In this document: positions 1-12,315 of the stretch, piece after piece
Layout of the letters: each line of letters begins with the position of its first letter
How positions within the stretch are numbered: position 1 is the first letter of the stretch
Assembly (NCBI GenBank): GCA_029448655.1
Contig: JACCLO010000011.1
Coordinates: 558,001 to 622,000 of the forward strand
DNA from: Wolfiporia cocos
Taxonomy: Eukaryota; Basidiomycota; Agaricomycetes; Polyporales; Phaeolaceae
Length of the DNA: 64,000 nt
Direction: 5' to 3'
Notes under the pieces: model-generated
Seen by the model: only the letters and a program-made list of their open reading frames with translations
The model's database searches: none
Told to the model about the DNA's origin: nothing
Program-made: the position numbers and the translations under genes

Positions 1-290
1 CCAATAGGAATCCTGTCCTAATTTATCCTGGTATTAATATTTCCGCCCTTATTAATTCTGCAATTAACATTTCCGTCCTGTTTGATCCTGCAGTTAATAT
101 GTCTGTCCTCTTTGACCCTGCAATCAATATACCGGTCCTCGTTAATCATTTGCTGTCGGTGTCGTTCTTGCACGTTCCGTAGAATACTCTGTGCATAATA
201 TCTGCCCATATCTATGTATATCTACTGAACTAGTATTTACAATAGTTAACGGACTATATATGAGACCTCGCGTTTTGCCGATGCCTCATC
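1..290 (-). repeat. Dispersed element with 30-bp tandem repeat, copy 1
   Basis: On the minus strand, about five degenerate 30 bp units (core GGATCAAnGAGGACnGA) occupy roughly 1-150. They follow a unique segment at about 200-290 that is strongly similar to 53200-53290. The shared segment includes CTATTGTAAATACTAG. The same order, unique segment then 30 bp repeats, is seen at 53195-53520 on the plus strand, so this is one repeat family in opposite orientations. The copy runs off the left edge of the window. The open frame here (18-209 minus) is a product of the 30 bp periodicity and I do not regard it as a gene. Confidence 0.7.
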
Positions 291-1850
291 TGATAGTACA
301 GTGTCGAGAAAGAGCGGGCCTAGTGCGGATGGGGGCGCGGATTAGAGAGAGACAAGTATGTCATGAGAGGTAAGCTCGCAGGCGGATAGCGTGAGGGAGG
401 TGAGAATAGTGATCATTGGCGTTCGCCTTCGGTACTGTATGCAGTGTATTGGAAAGGAGGATTTGCAATATAGAGAAACGCGCCTCTGCGCTGAAGTTTC
501 CTGTAGCATCTTTGTGTTAGCCCTCATTGCAGTTTAACTTCGACACAGGGCTCGATCTTTGTCACAGCGTCCGAGCCGACGGAAATCAGAAATCGTAGGT
601 TCGATTGCGACATTGCCTGTCAGTGGTTGCGACATGACCGCGCGCTCCTGCTTGCCTTCCTCCTAGCCGTAGGTGATTCCGTCCAGAGTCGCGATGAGCT
701 GCGCAATTCCCCGCTTCTCTGCTTTCCCTCCCGGCCTATCTTCTCTGTGCTGCGGAGAGCGCGTCTACTTCATCAAGCACGAATATATATGGGCTGTGCG
801 TGCACCTCGGCGAGTACATTACGCAGCTTTGCTTCAGTTAAACCGGAAATAGCTCGGACCGTCCGTGGAAAGCGTGGCAGAGCACTGCGAGGAGCCCATC
901 AACCTGCAGTAATAGTTCCCGCCCGAGACGATTTGGAAGAAGACGACGCGCAACTCAGCAAACAAACATCTCGTCATCCTGGTTGCTCGCGAGCGCTCGA
1001 TATGCGCTTTCTCCTATTGGCAGGAGGCATAAGGTTAGAGCTACAGCTGATAGCACAATGATGGGACGCACATTGTCACTACAGGTGGAGTTGTGCCCCC
1101 CCCCTCCCCCTCCCCCTCCCCCAGGTGATTCAGACCATATCACAATAGGGCATTTTGCTGAATATCCGATTCGTTACGGAATCCATAATTGCACTGATAT
1201 TGCAGATTTGTCTCTTCACTAGGGTTCGCACGCACAACATTCCAGCAGTCCGACTCCAAATGTTGTGTAATTCAGGGTGCATGATGATACTTCTATCCTC
1301 CTTCCAAGAGTGTCTCGCCACGGCAATAGCTCGCGAAGGTGGAGTTTCGAGCGCCTCTAATAGTGGGGCGACTAGTGGGACGATTCGTGGACATCGCCAT
1401 GCTCGAATCCACATGGTTGCCTTGACGATTGCCGTCACACTTGAATGTTTGGGGGAAAAGGCTGGCCTACATGAACAAAGGACAGGAATGCGCACATCTG
1501 GGTAGAACACATACAGGCGAGGACAGTGCATTGTTGAGATATGTATAGTCTGTAGCAAATTCGAAGGACAGTTGAGCGAGATGAGTGCACATACCGAGCG
1601 CATGTGCGACGGGTGTCCAAAAACGCGCCGTGCCAGCGTCAAACACGCGCTGCGGTGTGCTGTCTGCAGTATGAGTCAGAACCCGGCACTGTCTGAGCCA
1701 CGGTCCACTGCTGTAAACGAGCAAGGAGGTTTGGTTTCCTTTTACGAACTAATCGCTCGACCCGCAAACATTCAAGCCCCAGCCGACTAGATCTTCTCTA
1801 ATGACAGACTGCGAGTTTGCTGTAGACCTTCTCCCAGCTCTATACATATG
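291..1850. other. Spacer without recognisable gene
   Basis: Short open frames occur on both strands (for example 627-1061 plus and 1130-1642 minus). None shows a recognisable domain, intron pattern or coding bias. A C-rich run with only scattered T lies at about 1097-1122. I see no supported gene here. Confidence 0.5.
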
Positions 1851-3526
1851 TCATACAGTCTTCTCGAACAATATAAGACACTTTTGGCCTATAGGACGAG
1901 AGGCGATGATCTGATCGTCCTGCTCCATCGACGCCGTCATCTCTCCGGCGACGCGTGTCCGGCAGTTCGAGTAGACTTCTCTGAGCAGCATCTTCATCTC
2001 CAGCAACGCAAGGCTACCAAATCACGCACGTACTCAGTACTGTCTTAGTGACTTTGCACGTGAGCACTCACTGCTTCCCAATACAGCCTCTACCGCCTGT
2101 AGAGAACGCGAAGAAAAGCTGGTTCCGCTCGAGCGCACCCTCTTCCTTCAGCCACCGTTCCGGCCGGAACTCTTCAGGGTCAGGAAAGACGCTGGCATCC
2201 AGCCGATGCAGCGTATACGCCTGACAGCTCACTATAGTGTCCTCCGGGACGTATGCACCGGCGATCGTACGTCCGCCTTTGGGTACCCGTCGTGGGAGGC
2301 TCATCGGGATCGGCGAGAAGCAGCGCAGGCCCTCCTTCACCACCGCATCCAGGTACGGAAGCTCGTCGAGCGGCACACTCGCACTCTCGGCAAGCTCGGC
2401 ACGCAGTGCCTCCTGAATACCGGCAGACGCGGGAAGTGAGAGGTGATGGAGCAGGAAGCAGAGCCCGTCGCCGGTCGTGTCGATCCCGGCAATGGCATGG
2501 TCGAGTAGCTCTGAAGCAATACTCTTCGTCTCGAGCTGCTCTGAACTCGATTGGAACTTGGAAAGCACAGTGTGGTTCGAGATATCGCTGCGCCGTGCGG
2601 TATTGAGGATTTGAGCTGAGAGGCGCCTCGATCGATCTGCGCGGCGGGAGACGCGGGAGAGAAGGCGGAACAGTTCGGGAAAGTAGTACTGAGAGTATGA
2701 GTCTAACTGGAGTCACTATGCGATGACAGATGGTGGCGACGGAGCGTGCTGACCTTGAAGATTGTCATGGTACAGCAATTCCTTCACCTTCATCAAGTCA
2801 GGGGCTTCTGTCAGGGAGCGTATCCCATGCGGGTCATATAGGTGGTAGGTGATGCAGTCGAGAGCATAGCAGTGTAAATATATCTGAATAATGCATTAAT
2901 GGCTCATCGCTATACAAGATTTGTACGACGAACATATATATCAGCGGCTACTCCCGCTTTCTCTGTGCACCGCGCTATGAAGCCTTCTGCCCGTTCCCGT
3001 ATACCGTCCATCACTTCTGGTTGCATGATGAACGACTTGCTATACCTGTCAGAAAAACGCTTCTTCCGCTCCCCATGCTGATGTTGACTCATGAGCTAAC
3101 AGCCTTTCATGTCAAGTAGAGGCACGCACAGGAGTCTTGTCTAATGTGGAGAACATGCATCTCCACACACAATTACTAACCCTTCGATGAATTGTGGCCA
3201 AAAAGTACTCACTCGTGTCCGTAGTTGTCAAACAGACGATAGAAGGAGGTCTTATCGTAGCCACTGCCGTCCGAGACATAGATTTCCTTGACCGCATCCC
3301 AGTTCGCGAACGAGACTTCGTCCGGAGCAATCCGTACCACGGGCCCATACTTGACGTGCAATTGGTGAATCCACCGCCGTCGCCGTCGAGTGAACTCGTA
3401 GTACATCAGCACCAGGCGCGTCGCGCACGCGAGTGGAGGCCCAGGGATCTTGCTCAACGGCGATAACAGCAGACGGTCATAGACAATCCACAAGATGCCC
3501 AGTCCGATAAAATAGATTGTGAGCAT
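1851..3526 (-). CDS. Cytochrome P450 monooxygenase, multi-exon
   Basis: Haem-thiolate monooxygenase, probably anchored in the ER membrane. The start at 3526 gives a hydrophobic anchor (LTIYFIGLGILWIVYD) and then the proline hinge KIPGPP. The I-helix AGIDTT, K-helix KEGLR (ExxR), FRPERW, and the haem loop FSTGGRGCIGK are all present. The last intron (GTGAGT at 2071 to TAG at 2014) splits the His codon after GCIGK, and the final exon 2013-1851 begins LALLEMKMLL, the usual L-helix continuation. Internal exons can be joined at GT-AG sites near 3213, 3110-3090, 2925-2890 and 2745-2706. The exact boundary near 3110-3090 is uncertain. No stop or frameshift is needed, so the gene looks intact at about 490 residues. 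The sequence YHLYDPHG is of a type seen in fungal P450s that hydroxylate small or aromatic molecules, but I cannot assign a CYP family. It differs clearly from the two P450s further right. Confidence 0.88.
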
Positions 3527-3915
3527 TGGCGCACTTCTTGCACTCAGACGATTAGCGAGGTCGGGCCACCACTAATCTTGCAGTTGACTGTGGCACGTGG
3601 CTATCGGTAGCGATCGCCAGGAATTCATGATCTGATAAGATGATCTCGGAATGGACTGCCTCAAGAACATTTACCTCTGGCCTGCAAAGCTGTTGGATTA
3701 TGCAAGGCTTGAGGCGAGTGCTACGACAGAAATATTCGGCACATGACAGCTCATGCAGCGCTGTTCTGGGGCACTCCACCATATCGGAAGGCTTGTGCTT
3801 GTGACTATGTCAGCTGCAGGGAAGTACAAAGCAATCCAAGACACAAATGATCTTACAGCCGCCCGTTTGCGTTAGGCTCGGCATGTATACAGATACAGAT
3901 ACCAGGCCACAGGAC
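3527..3915. other. Spacer upstream of P450
   Basis: This stretch probably contains the promoter of the minus-strand P450, but I see no defined element. It ends in the target-site duplication CACAGGAC (3908-3915) of the adjacent hAT MITE. Confidence 0.5.
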
Positions 3916-4358
3916 CAGGGTTGGCATTGACCCAGGTTGACCCAGGTCAAACCCTTGACCGGGGGTCAAAGGTCAAGGCGTGACTTGTGCGTGACCTACT
4001 AAGATGGCTGTGATTGGATGCTGCCTGCGTGCGTCAAGAGCCATATCGGGTTCGTAGTACTACTACTACAGTACAGCAGTTGACAAGAAGTCACGTTATT
4101 AGTAGTGTGTGCTGTGAGATTGATCTGTAGAACATAAGCTCTGACGACTGCGACTCAAAAACATGTAGGTTCGTGCTCAATCGGACAAAACGGCCATTAT
4201 GTAATGTCTAAGCGTGAAGCTACATCGCTAAGATGGTGGGCACGATATCACGTGAGATTCATGCGTTGACCTGGGTCAAGCGGAGGGGTCTTGACCCTGG
4301 TCAAACCGTTGACCGGGGGTCAAGAGAAAGGGGTCAAACCTTGACCCTGCCAACCCTG
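3916..4358. mobile_element. Non-autonomous hAT-type MITE with 8-bp TSD
   Basis: A 443 bp element with 11 bp terminal inverted repeats CAGGGTTGGCA/TGCCAACCCTG. It is flanked by a perfect 8 bp target duplication CACAGGAC (3908-3915 and 4359-4366). Next to each end are clusters of TTGACC/GGTCAA hexamers in both orientations (about 3928-3985 and 4266-4350). Such sub-terminal motifs are known as transposase binding sites in hAT elements. There is no transposase gene, so it would need one in trans. Eight-base TSDs and CAG-starting ends are typical of the hAT superfamily. Confidence 0.9.
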
Positions 4359-4917
4359 CACAGGACTAGCTCAGAAACACAGCGTCCTCAGGATATGTTA
4401 TCCATCCAAGATTACCGCCGTTCAATCGCCATCTGCACATTCCTAATTCTTCTCCGTGGACACCGCTAAAAGCTGCTCCTCCTTGATCATAAGCGCATTT
4501 ACCTGCCTTAGCAGCTCGTCGGGCATCGTTGATGTACGCCATCACGTTCTTATGCTGCAGCTATTGAACATGCGGCTCTCCTTTGCTGTACGATTGTGAG
4601 CCGACTAACGAAGTGTAGTTATCAGGCTTGCTAAAATTAAACGATTTGCGGACTGTTGCTGCATGGAAACGGAAACAGAGCAGTCAATTACGTCCATGCA
4701 CGGGCGCCCCACTTCGGAAACCGCGGAAATAACAACAACTTCCATGCACCCTTGATCCCAGAGCTAACGTAATGTTGCCGTAATGCTCCTGATTGATGAA
4801 ATCGATGAAATCTGGGCCATGGTACCGCTTTGTGGCATGATCTGTGTTGTTCTCGCCGCAATCTAGTGGGCTCAGCACGGGTTGTCATTTTGATTTAAGC
4901 GATATCCAAATCCCCGG
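4359..4917. other. Spacer upstream of second P450
   Basis: No gene seen. It presumably carries the promoter of the P450 starting at 4918. No clear TATA box or repeat. Confidence 0.45.
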
Positions 4918-7248
4918 ATGGCCCCGCACATGGAAGAGATAGCACTACAAGCGCATCGTGGAGCATTCTTCGAAATGAGCGTACTTTCTTGCGGCACTCC
5001 ACTTTGCGTTTCGCTTCTAGGAGTCTGGATTCTCTGGACAGTCTCTGGACGAGCTGGCATTGCATCGAGCATATGGAATGTACCTGGCCCCCAACCTGAC
5101 TCCTTCTGGCTAGGGAACTTAGTGAAGTTCACAAGCCGAGGTGGAGGCAGCTACCACACTGAACTATTGAAGGAGTACGGACTAGTCATCAGACTTCATG
5201 GCATGTTCAGCGTCAGTCATCTGGGAAAGTAGACATTCAGAGTTTACTCACGATAGCCGCAGCGCCCTATGCTCTACATCTCTGATCCGAAGGCGTTACA
5301 CAATATGCTCATCAAGGAAGTAGAGGCGTTCAAAGAGCCAGATGGCTTCATGAAGTAATCCTGCAGCCACTGAACGCATGTGACCCATTGACAAAACATT
5401 GCTAGGTCGAACACATTGATTTTTGGACCAGGCCTAATTAGCACCGCAGGTATTGCGGGCACTGAATCATACATGTATCGTCAAAGACTGATCTCCCATA
5501 GGAATGCAGCATCGTAGGCAGAGGAAGATGCTCAATCCGGTGTTCTCGGTGAATCATATGCGACACTTGCTACCAACATTCTATGCGGTCGCACACAAGG
5601 TCAGGCGTTTTGTATTGCTCCTATTCCATTCATCAATGCCAATTGCACGCTAGGTCCGTGACGCCATCTCTCAACGTGTTCGCGATGGACCGCGAGACCT
5701 CGACATGTTGCACTGGATGTCTAGATACGCATTGGAAAGTATCGGCCAAGGCGGTCTCGGCCATTCCTTCGACTCTTTCGAGACAGACGAGCAAGGTCCA
5801 TATGGAGAAGCTATGAAAGCATTGGCGTCAGTCAGGTCATACATGCCCTTAGCGCCATGATCTGATTGCATATTACGTAGGCCGGCTATGCAGACACTCC
5901 AGATGCTATATCCCATCCTCCCAATCCTCTCCAGGCTTGGTCCCACATGGCTGCAACGGCGCATTTTGGACATCTTTCCCTATCTCCCAATACGCACAGT
6001 CAAGCAGAGTGTCGACGTGCTCGCTGACAATGCGAATCAGATTTACAGTGCAAAGATAGCAGCATTGAAGGAGGGAGACGAAGCTGTCGTACAGCAGGTT
6101 GGCGAGGGGAAGGATATCATGAGCGTTATGAGTATGCCCCCCTCTTGATTTTCTTGATAATTTCAAAAGAACCTCTATCTAGTCAGGGAAAATATGCTTG
6201 CGTCCCTCGAAAATAAATTACCGGAGGACGAAGTGTTGGCTCAGATATCGTCAGTGTTCGCGTTTCAATCACGATATTGGAAGTCCCAAAGCTGGTACCC
6301 CCCAGTACGTTGGTATTTGCGGCGACAGACACATCCTCGAATACGCTCTCGCGCATCCTGGAACTACTCGCCCACCACTCTGACATGCAAGAGAGGCTCC
6401 GCGAAGAGCTGCTGACAGCAGGGGCCGCCGAGGGCATACCATACGACCAGCTCAACCAGCTGCCCTACCTCGACGCTGTCGTGCGAGAGACGCTACGACG
6501 GCAAGTAATTCAATATGCCTACTAGGGCTACAATGGCTAAATATGTTGCAGGTACCCGCCGCTCACTCTACTGTCTCGTGTGTACGTCCACACATCATTT
6601 ATGACGGCCTTTTTTGACCCTGCTCACATATTGACCAGCCCCCAGCAAGACGTGGTCTTGCCACTGCACAAGCCCGTCCGCGGTGTCGATGGAACTCTGA
6701 TAACTGAATTACCGTTGGGGGCGGGAACGGAGATCGCACTAGGAATTCAGGGTATCAACACCTTAGAGGAGCTGTGGGGAGAGGACGCGCTGGAATGGAA
6801 TCCGCAGCGATGGCTGTCCCCTCTGCCGAAGGCGGTCTCAGAAGCAAGAATCCCCGGCGTATACGCTAATACGTGAGATTGTACAGCCAATGGTTGTCTG
6901 CATCTTGAGCACTGATTCCGCATTATAATGATAGGCTGACGTTCCTTGGGGGACCGAAGGGCTGTATGTATGTATCACCCCATAACACTCAACGGAAGAT
7001 CTCATTACTGACCTAATGCTCATAGAGGATTCAAATTTGCTGAGACGGGAATCAGTGAGTTCTACGATCGTTCCTCGGGAACTGGTAATAACGAATTTTC
7101 AAAAGTGACACTGGCCGTCCTGCTGTCGCACTTTACGTTCGCACCGACCAAGGGTCAGATTGTGTGGAACCTTGCCGGCATATATTATCCAACGATGGAG
7201 CCGGACAGGAATAACCCTCAACTGCCGCTGGTAGTGAGCGCTTTATAA
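4918..7248 (+). CDS. Cytochrome P450 monooxygenase (paralogue A of facing pair)
   Basis: Haem-thiolate monooxygenase with about a dozen short introns. The N-terminus has a membrane anchor (LCVSLLGVWILWTV) then VPGPQPDSFWLGN. Start 4918 is the first Met; Met at 4975 is the alternative. Motifs in order: C-helix HRRQRKML, I-helix AATDTSSNT, ExxR as RETLR, WNPQRW, haem loop FLGGPKGCIG. The stop is TAA at 7246-7248. All exons join in frame. One intron, after the ExxR exon, uses a GC donor (CGACG/GCAAGT near 6499), and the same GC-AG intron is conserved in the paralogue at 12316-14691. Near 7100 the paralogue's acceptor TTTTCAG reads TTTTCAA here, so splicing would move 3 bases to the next AG and drop one residue. 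The Arg of the classic FxxGxRxCxG motif is Lys. Substrate unknown. It looks intact. Confidence 0.88.
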
Positions 7249-7714
7249 GGAGGAAGGTGTCAAGCTAAATTTCCTGCATTATATCCGCGAAGCCTAGTTG
7301 TAGCGTTAGTCATCACTTGCCCCCCCTCCCTTTCTCTCTATTTCGCAGTATATGCTCGGTCGCTGCCATGTTAGCTACCTTGATCACCAACAGAATCCAC
7401 AATAGAGAATACCATTGTCCATGATAGAATGTCGACATCTCGAGCGCGGATGGGCTGGGAAACAACCGACAGTGGAGTCGTGTATGAAAAGCATCATCGT
7501 TCAGCTCGCCACATGACTGATTTTTCTAGCTGTGAAAACCACTACACGCCCCGAGGGAGATTACTATTAGTCAGGGTCTCGCTGACCTATGGATGCCCGC
7601 TGTAAAACCATGCAATGAGTGTTGTAAATGCAAAATATCTTGGTTCAAATACATCTTTACGTTACCTCGTACATCTTACCGCATTCTCTCTCCCCGTACA
7701 CATCAAAAACGCCA
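7249..7714. other. Convergent intergenic spacer
   Basis: Lies between the 3' ends of the P450 (plus) and glutathione synthetase (minus). Open frames at 7615-7849 are antisense to the 3' end of glutathione synthetase and are not supported. Nothing else seen. Confidence 0.5.
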
Positions 7715-9447
7715 CTAATCAACCAGCACAATCGAATCCAGAACCGAAAAACCCGCCGCAACGCCGCCCTCGTTACTGTCCTTACCCTTCGTCCTCACGA
7801 GCCAGCCTATCTCCTTCTCCCTGACTTCACCATCCTGACCACCAAATAGTGCCCATCCAAAAATTCCAAGTTCACTCACAACGTCCGCCTTCACCGCGCC
7901 ATCCGTCCCACCACCCGCGCGCACAAGGTAGTTGCCCAGGCCCTCAGGCGGCACGATCAACTCCATCGCGATCCACGCCGCTCGCTCCGTGGGAGGGAGC
8001 GCGTCCAAGAATGGCGGGATGGCCTCCTTGTACACGTTGTTCCCGCCGCCCTCACGCTGCGGCTTGAGCACGAGGCCGTGCGCCTGCGCGCGGGCGGCGG
8101 CGACCCCGCCGTCCGCGTCCGCGTCGAGGCCCCACATGCGCATCCAGCTCGCACGCAGGAGGGCGCGGTCCGCGTCCGCCGCGTCGCCGAGGAAGCGCTC
8201 GAGCACGCCCGGGCGCGTGAGCACCTCCTGCACCTTCTTCCCGCCCGCGAGCTGGAGCGGGATGGACGGGCACTGGATCGCGCGCGAGCGCTCGAGCAGC
8301 GCGCGCGTGTCGTAGTGCGCGGGAGTCGGGTAGTCTACCGGCGTGTAGCCCGCGCGGAAATAGACGACCGAGATCTCGACGCGTGCAGCGCCGTCCGGTA
8401 GGATCAGCCCTGGTGCGAGAGCGAGCGAGAGCGCACGCGTCGAAGGGTCGACCCGCGCGGAGGTGGCGAGCTCGTCGAACGTTTGGCGGACGACTTTGAC
8501 TGAGTGCCTGCGTCTGGTGTTAGGTCGCTGTTCGGGCTCGTAGCACTGGAACCTACTTCTCGAGCAGCTCATATTCAAGCCAGCGTTGGTCGAAGACGTT
8601 GCGCTCGCCATTCTGGACGACAATGAGGATGCGGGCACTAGAGACAATGCTCAGACGAGTCGTTGTCGATTGTCAAATAGTCATGCTCACTTTGGAGCAT
8701 TGTACGCCTTATGGGCCTCTGCAAGCCCTTCTGCAAGTCCAGCGATTGTACGATTTGGAGGGAAGTTATCCTCCTTCAGATATGGGGATGTGCCGTAGTA
8801 GCCCGTGGATCGATAGAGATATCTATACCAGCGACGTTCAATCGTCAAATGGATACGAGTCTCAAGTAAAGCGCTCCCACTTGTGCAGATCAGCAGATCG
8901 TTCGGACAACGCACCAAACGAGGACGAAATCGTGTTGAACTCCACCTGCTTGAGCGATACGGGTTCACCGTTACTCGGAGCATGCAGTAAATAGTCTGAT
9001 CGAAAGAGACCGAGTTGTAGCGGCTGTACGGCTGCATATGTATGTGATCCGGCAGCGTCGCGACGAGAGCCCTACCTGAGCAATCCCCTCGTCGCGCAGC
9101 TGCCTCCATCGTCTCCAAAGCTGGCCCGTAAACTCGTCGACCTTCCCAACGCCCCGCTCCTCTCCCATGACTTGGTCGAGAAAGTCGGCATCCATTGCTA
9201 CGCGTGCGTATAGCACATTGTATATCCGCTGCAATCGCTTCGCGAGTTCAAAGAGTCTGCGGGGAATCGGGGAGGGAAAGAGGGCGAGGGGCGCGTGGAT
9301 GACTGATGTCGGCGCTGGCGGCTGTTCCTGCGCGACTGGCAAGTATACGAGGCCATGAGATAGAGCGTACGTGGTCGCCAGAAGAGTCAGGGCTGAAAGC
9401 TGTGCCTGCGCTAACTCAGGCGGCCAGTTGGTAAGTGGTGCAGCCAT
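7715..9447 (-). CDS. GSH2: Glutathione synthetase (eukaryotic type)
   Basis: Catalyses the ATP-dependent joining of glycine to gamma-glutamylcysteine, the second step of glutathione synthesis, in the cytosol. Five exons read in frame: 9447-9076, 9023-8881, 8822-8691, 8637-8557 and 8507-7715. Family landmarks are all visible: IHAPLALFPSPIPRRLFELA near the N-terminus, FRSDYLLHAP, KQVEFNTISSSFG, VVQNGERNVFDQRWLE, VVYFRAGYTPVDY, the ATP-binding loop LKPQREGGGNN, and VSELGIFGWALFG near the C-terminus. The length is close to the usual 480-510 residues. The 3' exon is very GC-rich (around 8050-8300), unlike its neighbours. It is a single-copy housekeeping gene sitting between two facing P450 paralogues. 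No operon-like or cluster link is implied. Confidence 0.96.
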
Positions 9448-9869
9448 CGCGTTGAGGGACAGGGTCGAACGCGCCGAGATCGATCAAGCGGGGCCAGAAC
9501 GCGACCCCGTGACTTGCTGCGACTCACTGCGACGACGCGGATATGTCGCGACGCGAGAGAAGTTCGCTGCCAAAGTTCTGTCAGGCTTGTGGCCTACATG
9601 AGGCAAGACCATTTATTTTCACATACTAGTCTACCTTCACATTCAGTTTCACTTAATGATCAGCGCTACTAGGCAATACCCAAGACCCTAGCATACATTT
9701 CGCGACATACGACCTACACGCGATTACCAACAGTCGTTACAAGCAGTAGTCTACAATGTACAGATATAATGGTAACCGCAAGACTGATCTCGCCTCAGAC
9801 TCAGTCCTGTGTTAAGCCTTCCGTCTAGGAAGTGCCAGTGGCATGGCTGTCTAAGCCTGGTGTGCCGCT
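9448..9869. other. Spacer upstream of glutathione synthetase
   Basis: Probably holds the glutathione synthetase promoter. No clear regulatory motif or gene seen. Confidence 0.45.
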
Positions 9870-11281
9870 TAGTGTTGCCGAAGTTCAGTTCGGTCCAGGT
9901 TCAGGGGGGTCTAGGGCTGAACCCAGAACCGAACCGACTGCAGGGAGCCTGAACCTGAACCTGAACCTGGACTGAACCTGGTGAACTGGTTCATCAGGTT
10001 CGGTTCATGGTTCGAACTAGGTTCGAACCACTAAGTTACTTGCTTCTATAGAGTGTAAAAATAATAATATAGACACCAACTTCATGCACCTTTCTATGTA
10101 TACCAATTGCTCTCTATTGCCTACCTCATTCCTGGCACTATTGAACCCACTAAAGTAAACACACTTCAAGTTCTGCAGTGCCTCTATTTGGTGTCTATTG
10201 GGCTGAATTTCAAAGTGGCTCTTAATCTTGATTAGAGTGGTAAACATAAATTTTAGATGCACAATAATCACTCAAGGCAGCCATTTTGAGCAGTTCAGTA
10301 ATCAGAGTTTATGATTGTGAATTAGCCTGAGGCAAACCTCAATAACAAACCATTCTTAGACAACACTGTATATAATCTAGGATCATGGATATGAAGTGGA
10401 ACATAATCTTCTACATTTCTTACTTCATCTGACAGCAACAAATGCAGCCCAGTGCCACAGAAAGCATGGTGATCCCAGCATGGGGTTGAGCCCTTGCCAT
10501 ATTGGGAGACTAGAGTATATGAGTGCTGGTGCTTGCTATGGTGAAGCCAGCTATCCAATACTTACTGCAACAACACTATAGCAAAGATGGCAAGAACATA
10601 ATTGTAATTGATGCTTATCCACCAGTGGCTACACAGAATATGTTAATGCTATGTGGTTCAAGGTTCAGTCCGGTTCGAACCTGGTTCAAGGGTATTCATG
10701 ACCCCCCTGGTTAAAAATGTAGATATAATGTTTCACTTTGTATTCATGATCCTACTGTAGGTTATATACAGAGCTGTCTAATAAGGTGTGTTATTGAGCC
10801 TTGCCTCAGGCTAATTCACACTTGTTCTGCTCATGGAATCTGATTACTGAAATTCTCGAAATAGCTGCCTTGAGTGATTATTGTGCATCAACAAGTTATG
10901 TTTTACCACTCTGAAGAAGAATAAGAGCTACTTCAGAATGCAGCAGCCCAATTAAATAGACACTAAATGGATGCTTGAGGCACTGCAAAACTTGAAGTGC
11001 GGTTATCCTAGTGGTTTCAATATTGCTGGGGATAAGGTAGACAATTGGCATACACAGAAAGGTACCCAGATTTGGTGTCCAAAATATTATATTTACACAC
11101 TATAAAAGCAAGTGACTTAGCGGTCCGAACCTAGTTCGAACCTTGAACTGAACCTGCTGAACCGGTTCAGCAGGTTCAGTCCAGGTTCAGGTTCAGGTTC
11201 AGGCTCCCTGCAGTCGGTTCGGTTCTGGGTTCAGCCCCAGACCCCCCTGAACCTGAACCGAACTGAACTTCGGCAACACTA
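9870..11281. mobile_element. 1.4-kb fold-back hAT-like element
   Basis: The ends are inverted copies of TAGTGTTGCCGAAGTTCAG. Inside them lie clusters of GGTTCA/TGAACC hexamers. The similarity continues inward: 10100-10430 is an imperfect inverted copy of about 10710-11080 (shared landmarks TCAAGTT.TGCAGTGCCTC, CACAATAATCACTCAAGGCAG, GAATTAGCCTGAGGCA). The whole element is thus a long hairpin with arms of about 550 bp around a centre of roughly 280 bp. Flanks GTGCCGCT and TGCCCACT are only loosely alike, so the target duplication is decayed or was altered. A minus-strand frame in the centre (10322-10558, 78 aa) has no recognised domain and may be captured or relic sequence. Confidence 0.8.
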
Positions 11282-11298
11282 TGCCCACTGCCATCCTT

Positions 11299-11356
11299 TG
11301 ATCTCTGCCTCGAGTCGAGTGATCTCTGCATCGAGTCGAGTGATCTCTGCATCGAC
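11299..11356. repeat. 21-bp tandem repeat, about 2.8 units
   Basis: Units TGATCTCTGCCTCGAGTCGAG, then the same with one change, then a partial copy. It lies 18 bp outside the fold-back element. Function unknown. Confidence 0.8.
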
Positions 11357-12315
11357 GCGTTCAGTGTCAAAGCGGAGACGGGCTGCACCAGGATGTGGAG
11401 CTCAGACAATCGATACCACAGTTATGATTATGGCTGGCGAACTCGCACGATGATATGCTATGGCTGGTAACGTGTTACGACGAAAAATTTCAGACATGTC
11501 AGAGAGATTCTTTGTAGTCGAAGGGTGGTTCGAAGTGATCAGCCAGTAAACTGAGTACAAAGACAGGTCGCGTCGAGACGCGCTTAGTACGGAGGTCAAA
11601 AGCGACAAGGTACAAGGCGCGTCAGGCGAAAGTCAGAAGGATAGCAATGCAGCGCATTACTCTGGAGGGTCCAGGTGGTATTGGGGTGCCGAGCCCCAAC
11701 CTTCTGCTCAGATACCATGTACCAATGTTATCTGAAGCCGCACAAAGGCTATGCAATAAGCCAAAGCATGAGACAGTGAAGAACCAGGCCGGGTTGGCAA
11801 CCCGAGGGAACCCAGTAAACCCCGGTACGACGATAGGGATATGCCTAAACCCGCGACGACTAGCAGAAGAAGATACGGCCCTCGGCCGGTGTTTTCCCTG
11901 AGATAGTTGAATCCAGGTGTTGCGATAGTGCTTGATCGCAATGGATCAGATATTACAATCCTCATGTGTTTAGGTAAATATCATATCTTCTGACGACACA
12001 CCCTGCGCGTTTGCGATGTGGACTCTGCGCTATCCCGGGCTCGAACAGTCTCCAAAGGATTGTCCCAACATAGAGTGACAGTCAAGCAGTGCCTCAAGCG
12101 AGATCAGTGCGAATCAATACGAAGACGATCATGCAATTGAGCTGGGAGTATCGTCCGGTATGTACAGACAGAGCACTAGCATAGTAACATTGGTTAGATC
12201 CAAGCGTGTTTGCAAGAAAAATATGCGTGTTTTATGAAATAGGGAATGGGTACGAACATTTCATGTAAGGGCCAACGCGACATCTGAGCTTCGGATGCAC
12301 ACAGGAAGTATAATT
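11357..12315. other. Spacer without recognisable gene
   Basis: Open frames of 60-90 codons occur on both strands (for example 11708-11965 minus), but none has a domain or splice-consistent extension. Probably the 3' flank of the P450 to the right. Confidence 0.45.

Noticed and set aside
1097..1124. Poly-C run as a G-quadruplex regulatory element
   Set aside because: The run could fold as a quadruplex on the opposite strand, but no gene nearby is supported, so a role cannot be argued.
7932..8401. GC-rich ORFs of 73-127 codons over 7.9-8.4 kb
   Set aside because: They are shadows of the glutathione synthetase last exon in other frames.
10322..10558. Minus-strand 78-codon ORF in the fold-back element as a transposase
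   Set aside because: Too short and lacking any DDE, BED zinc finger or hAT dimerisation motif.
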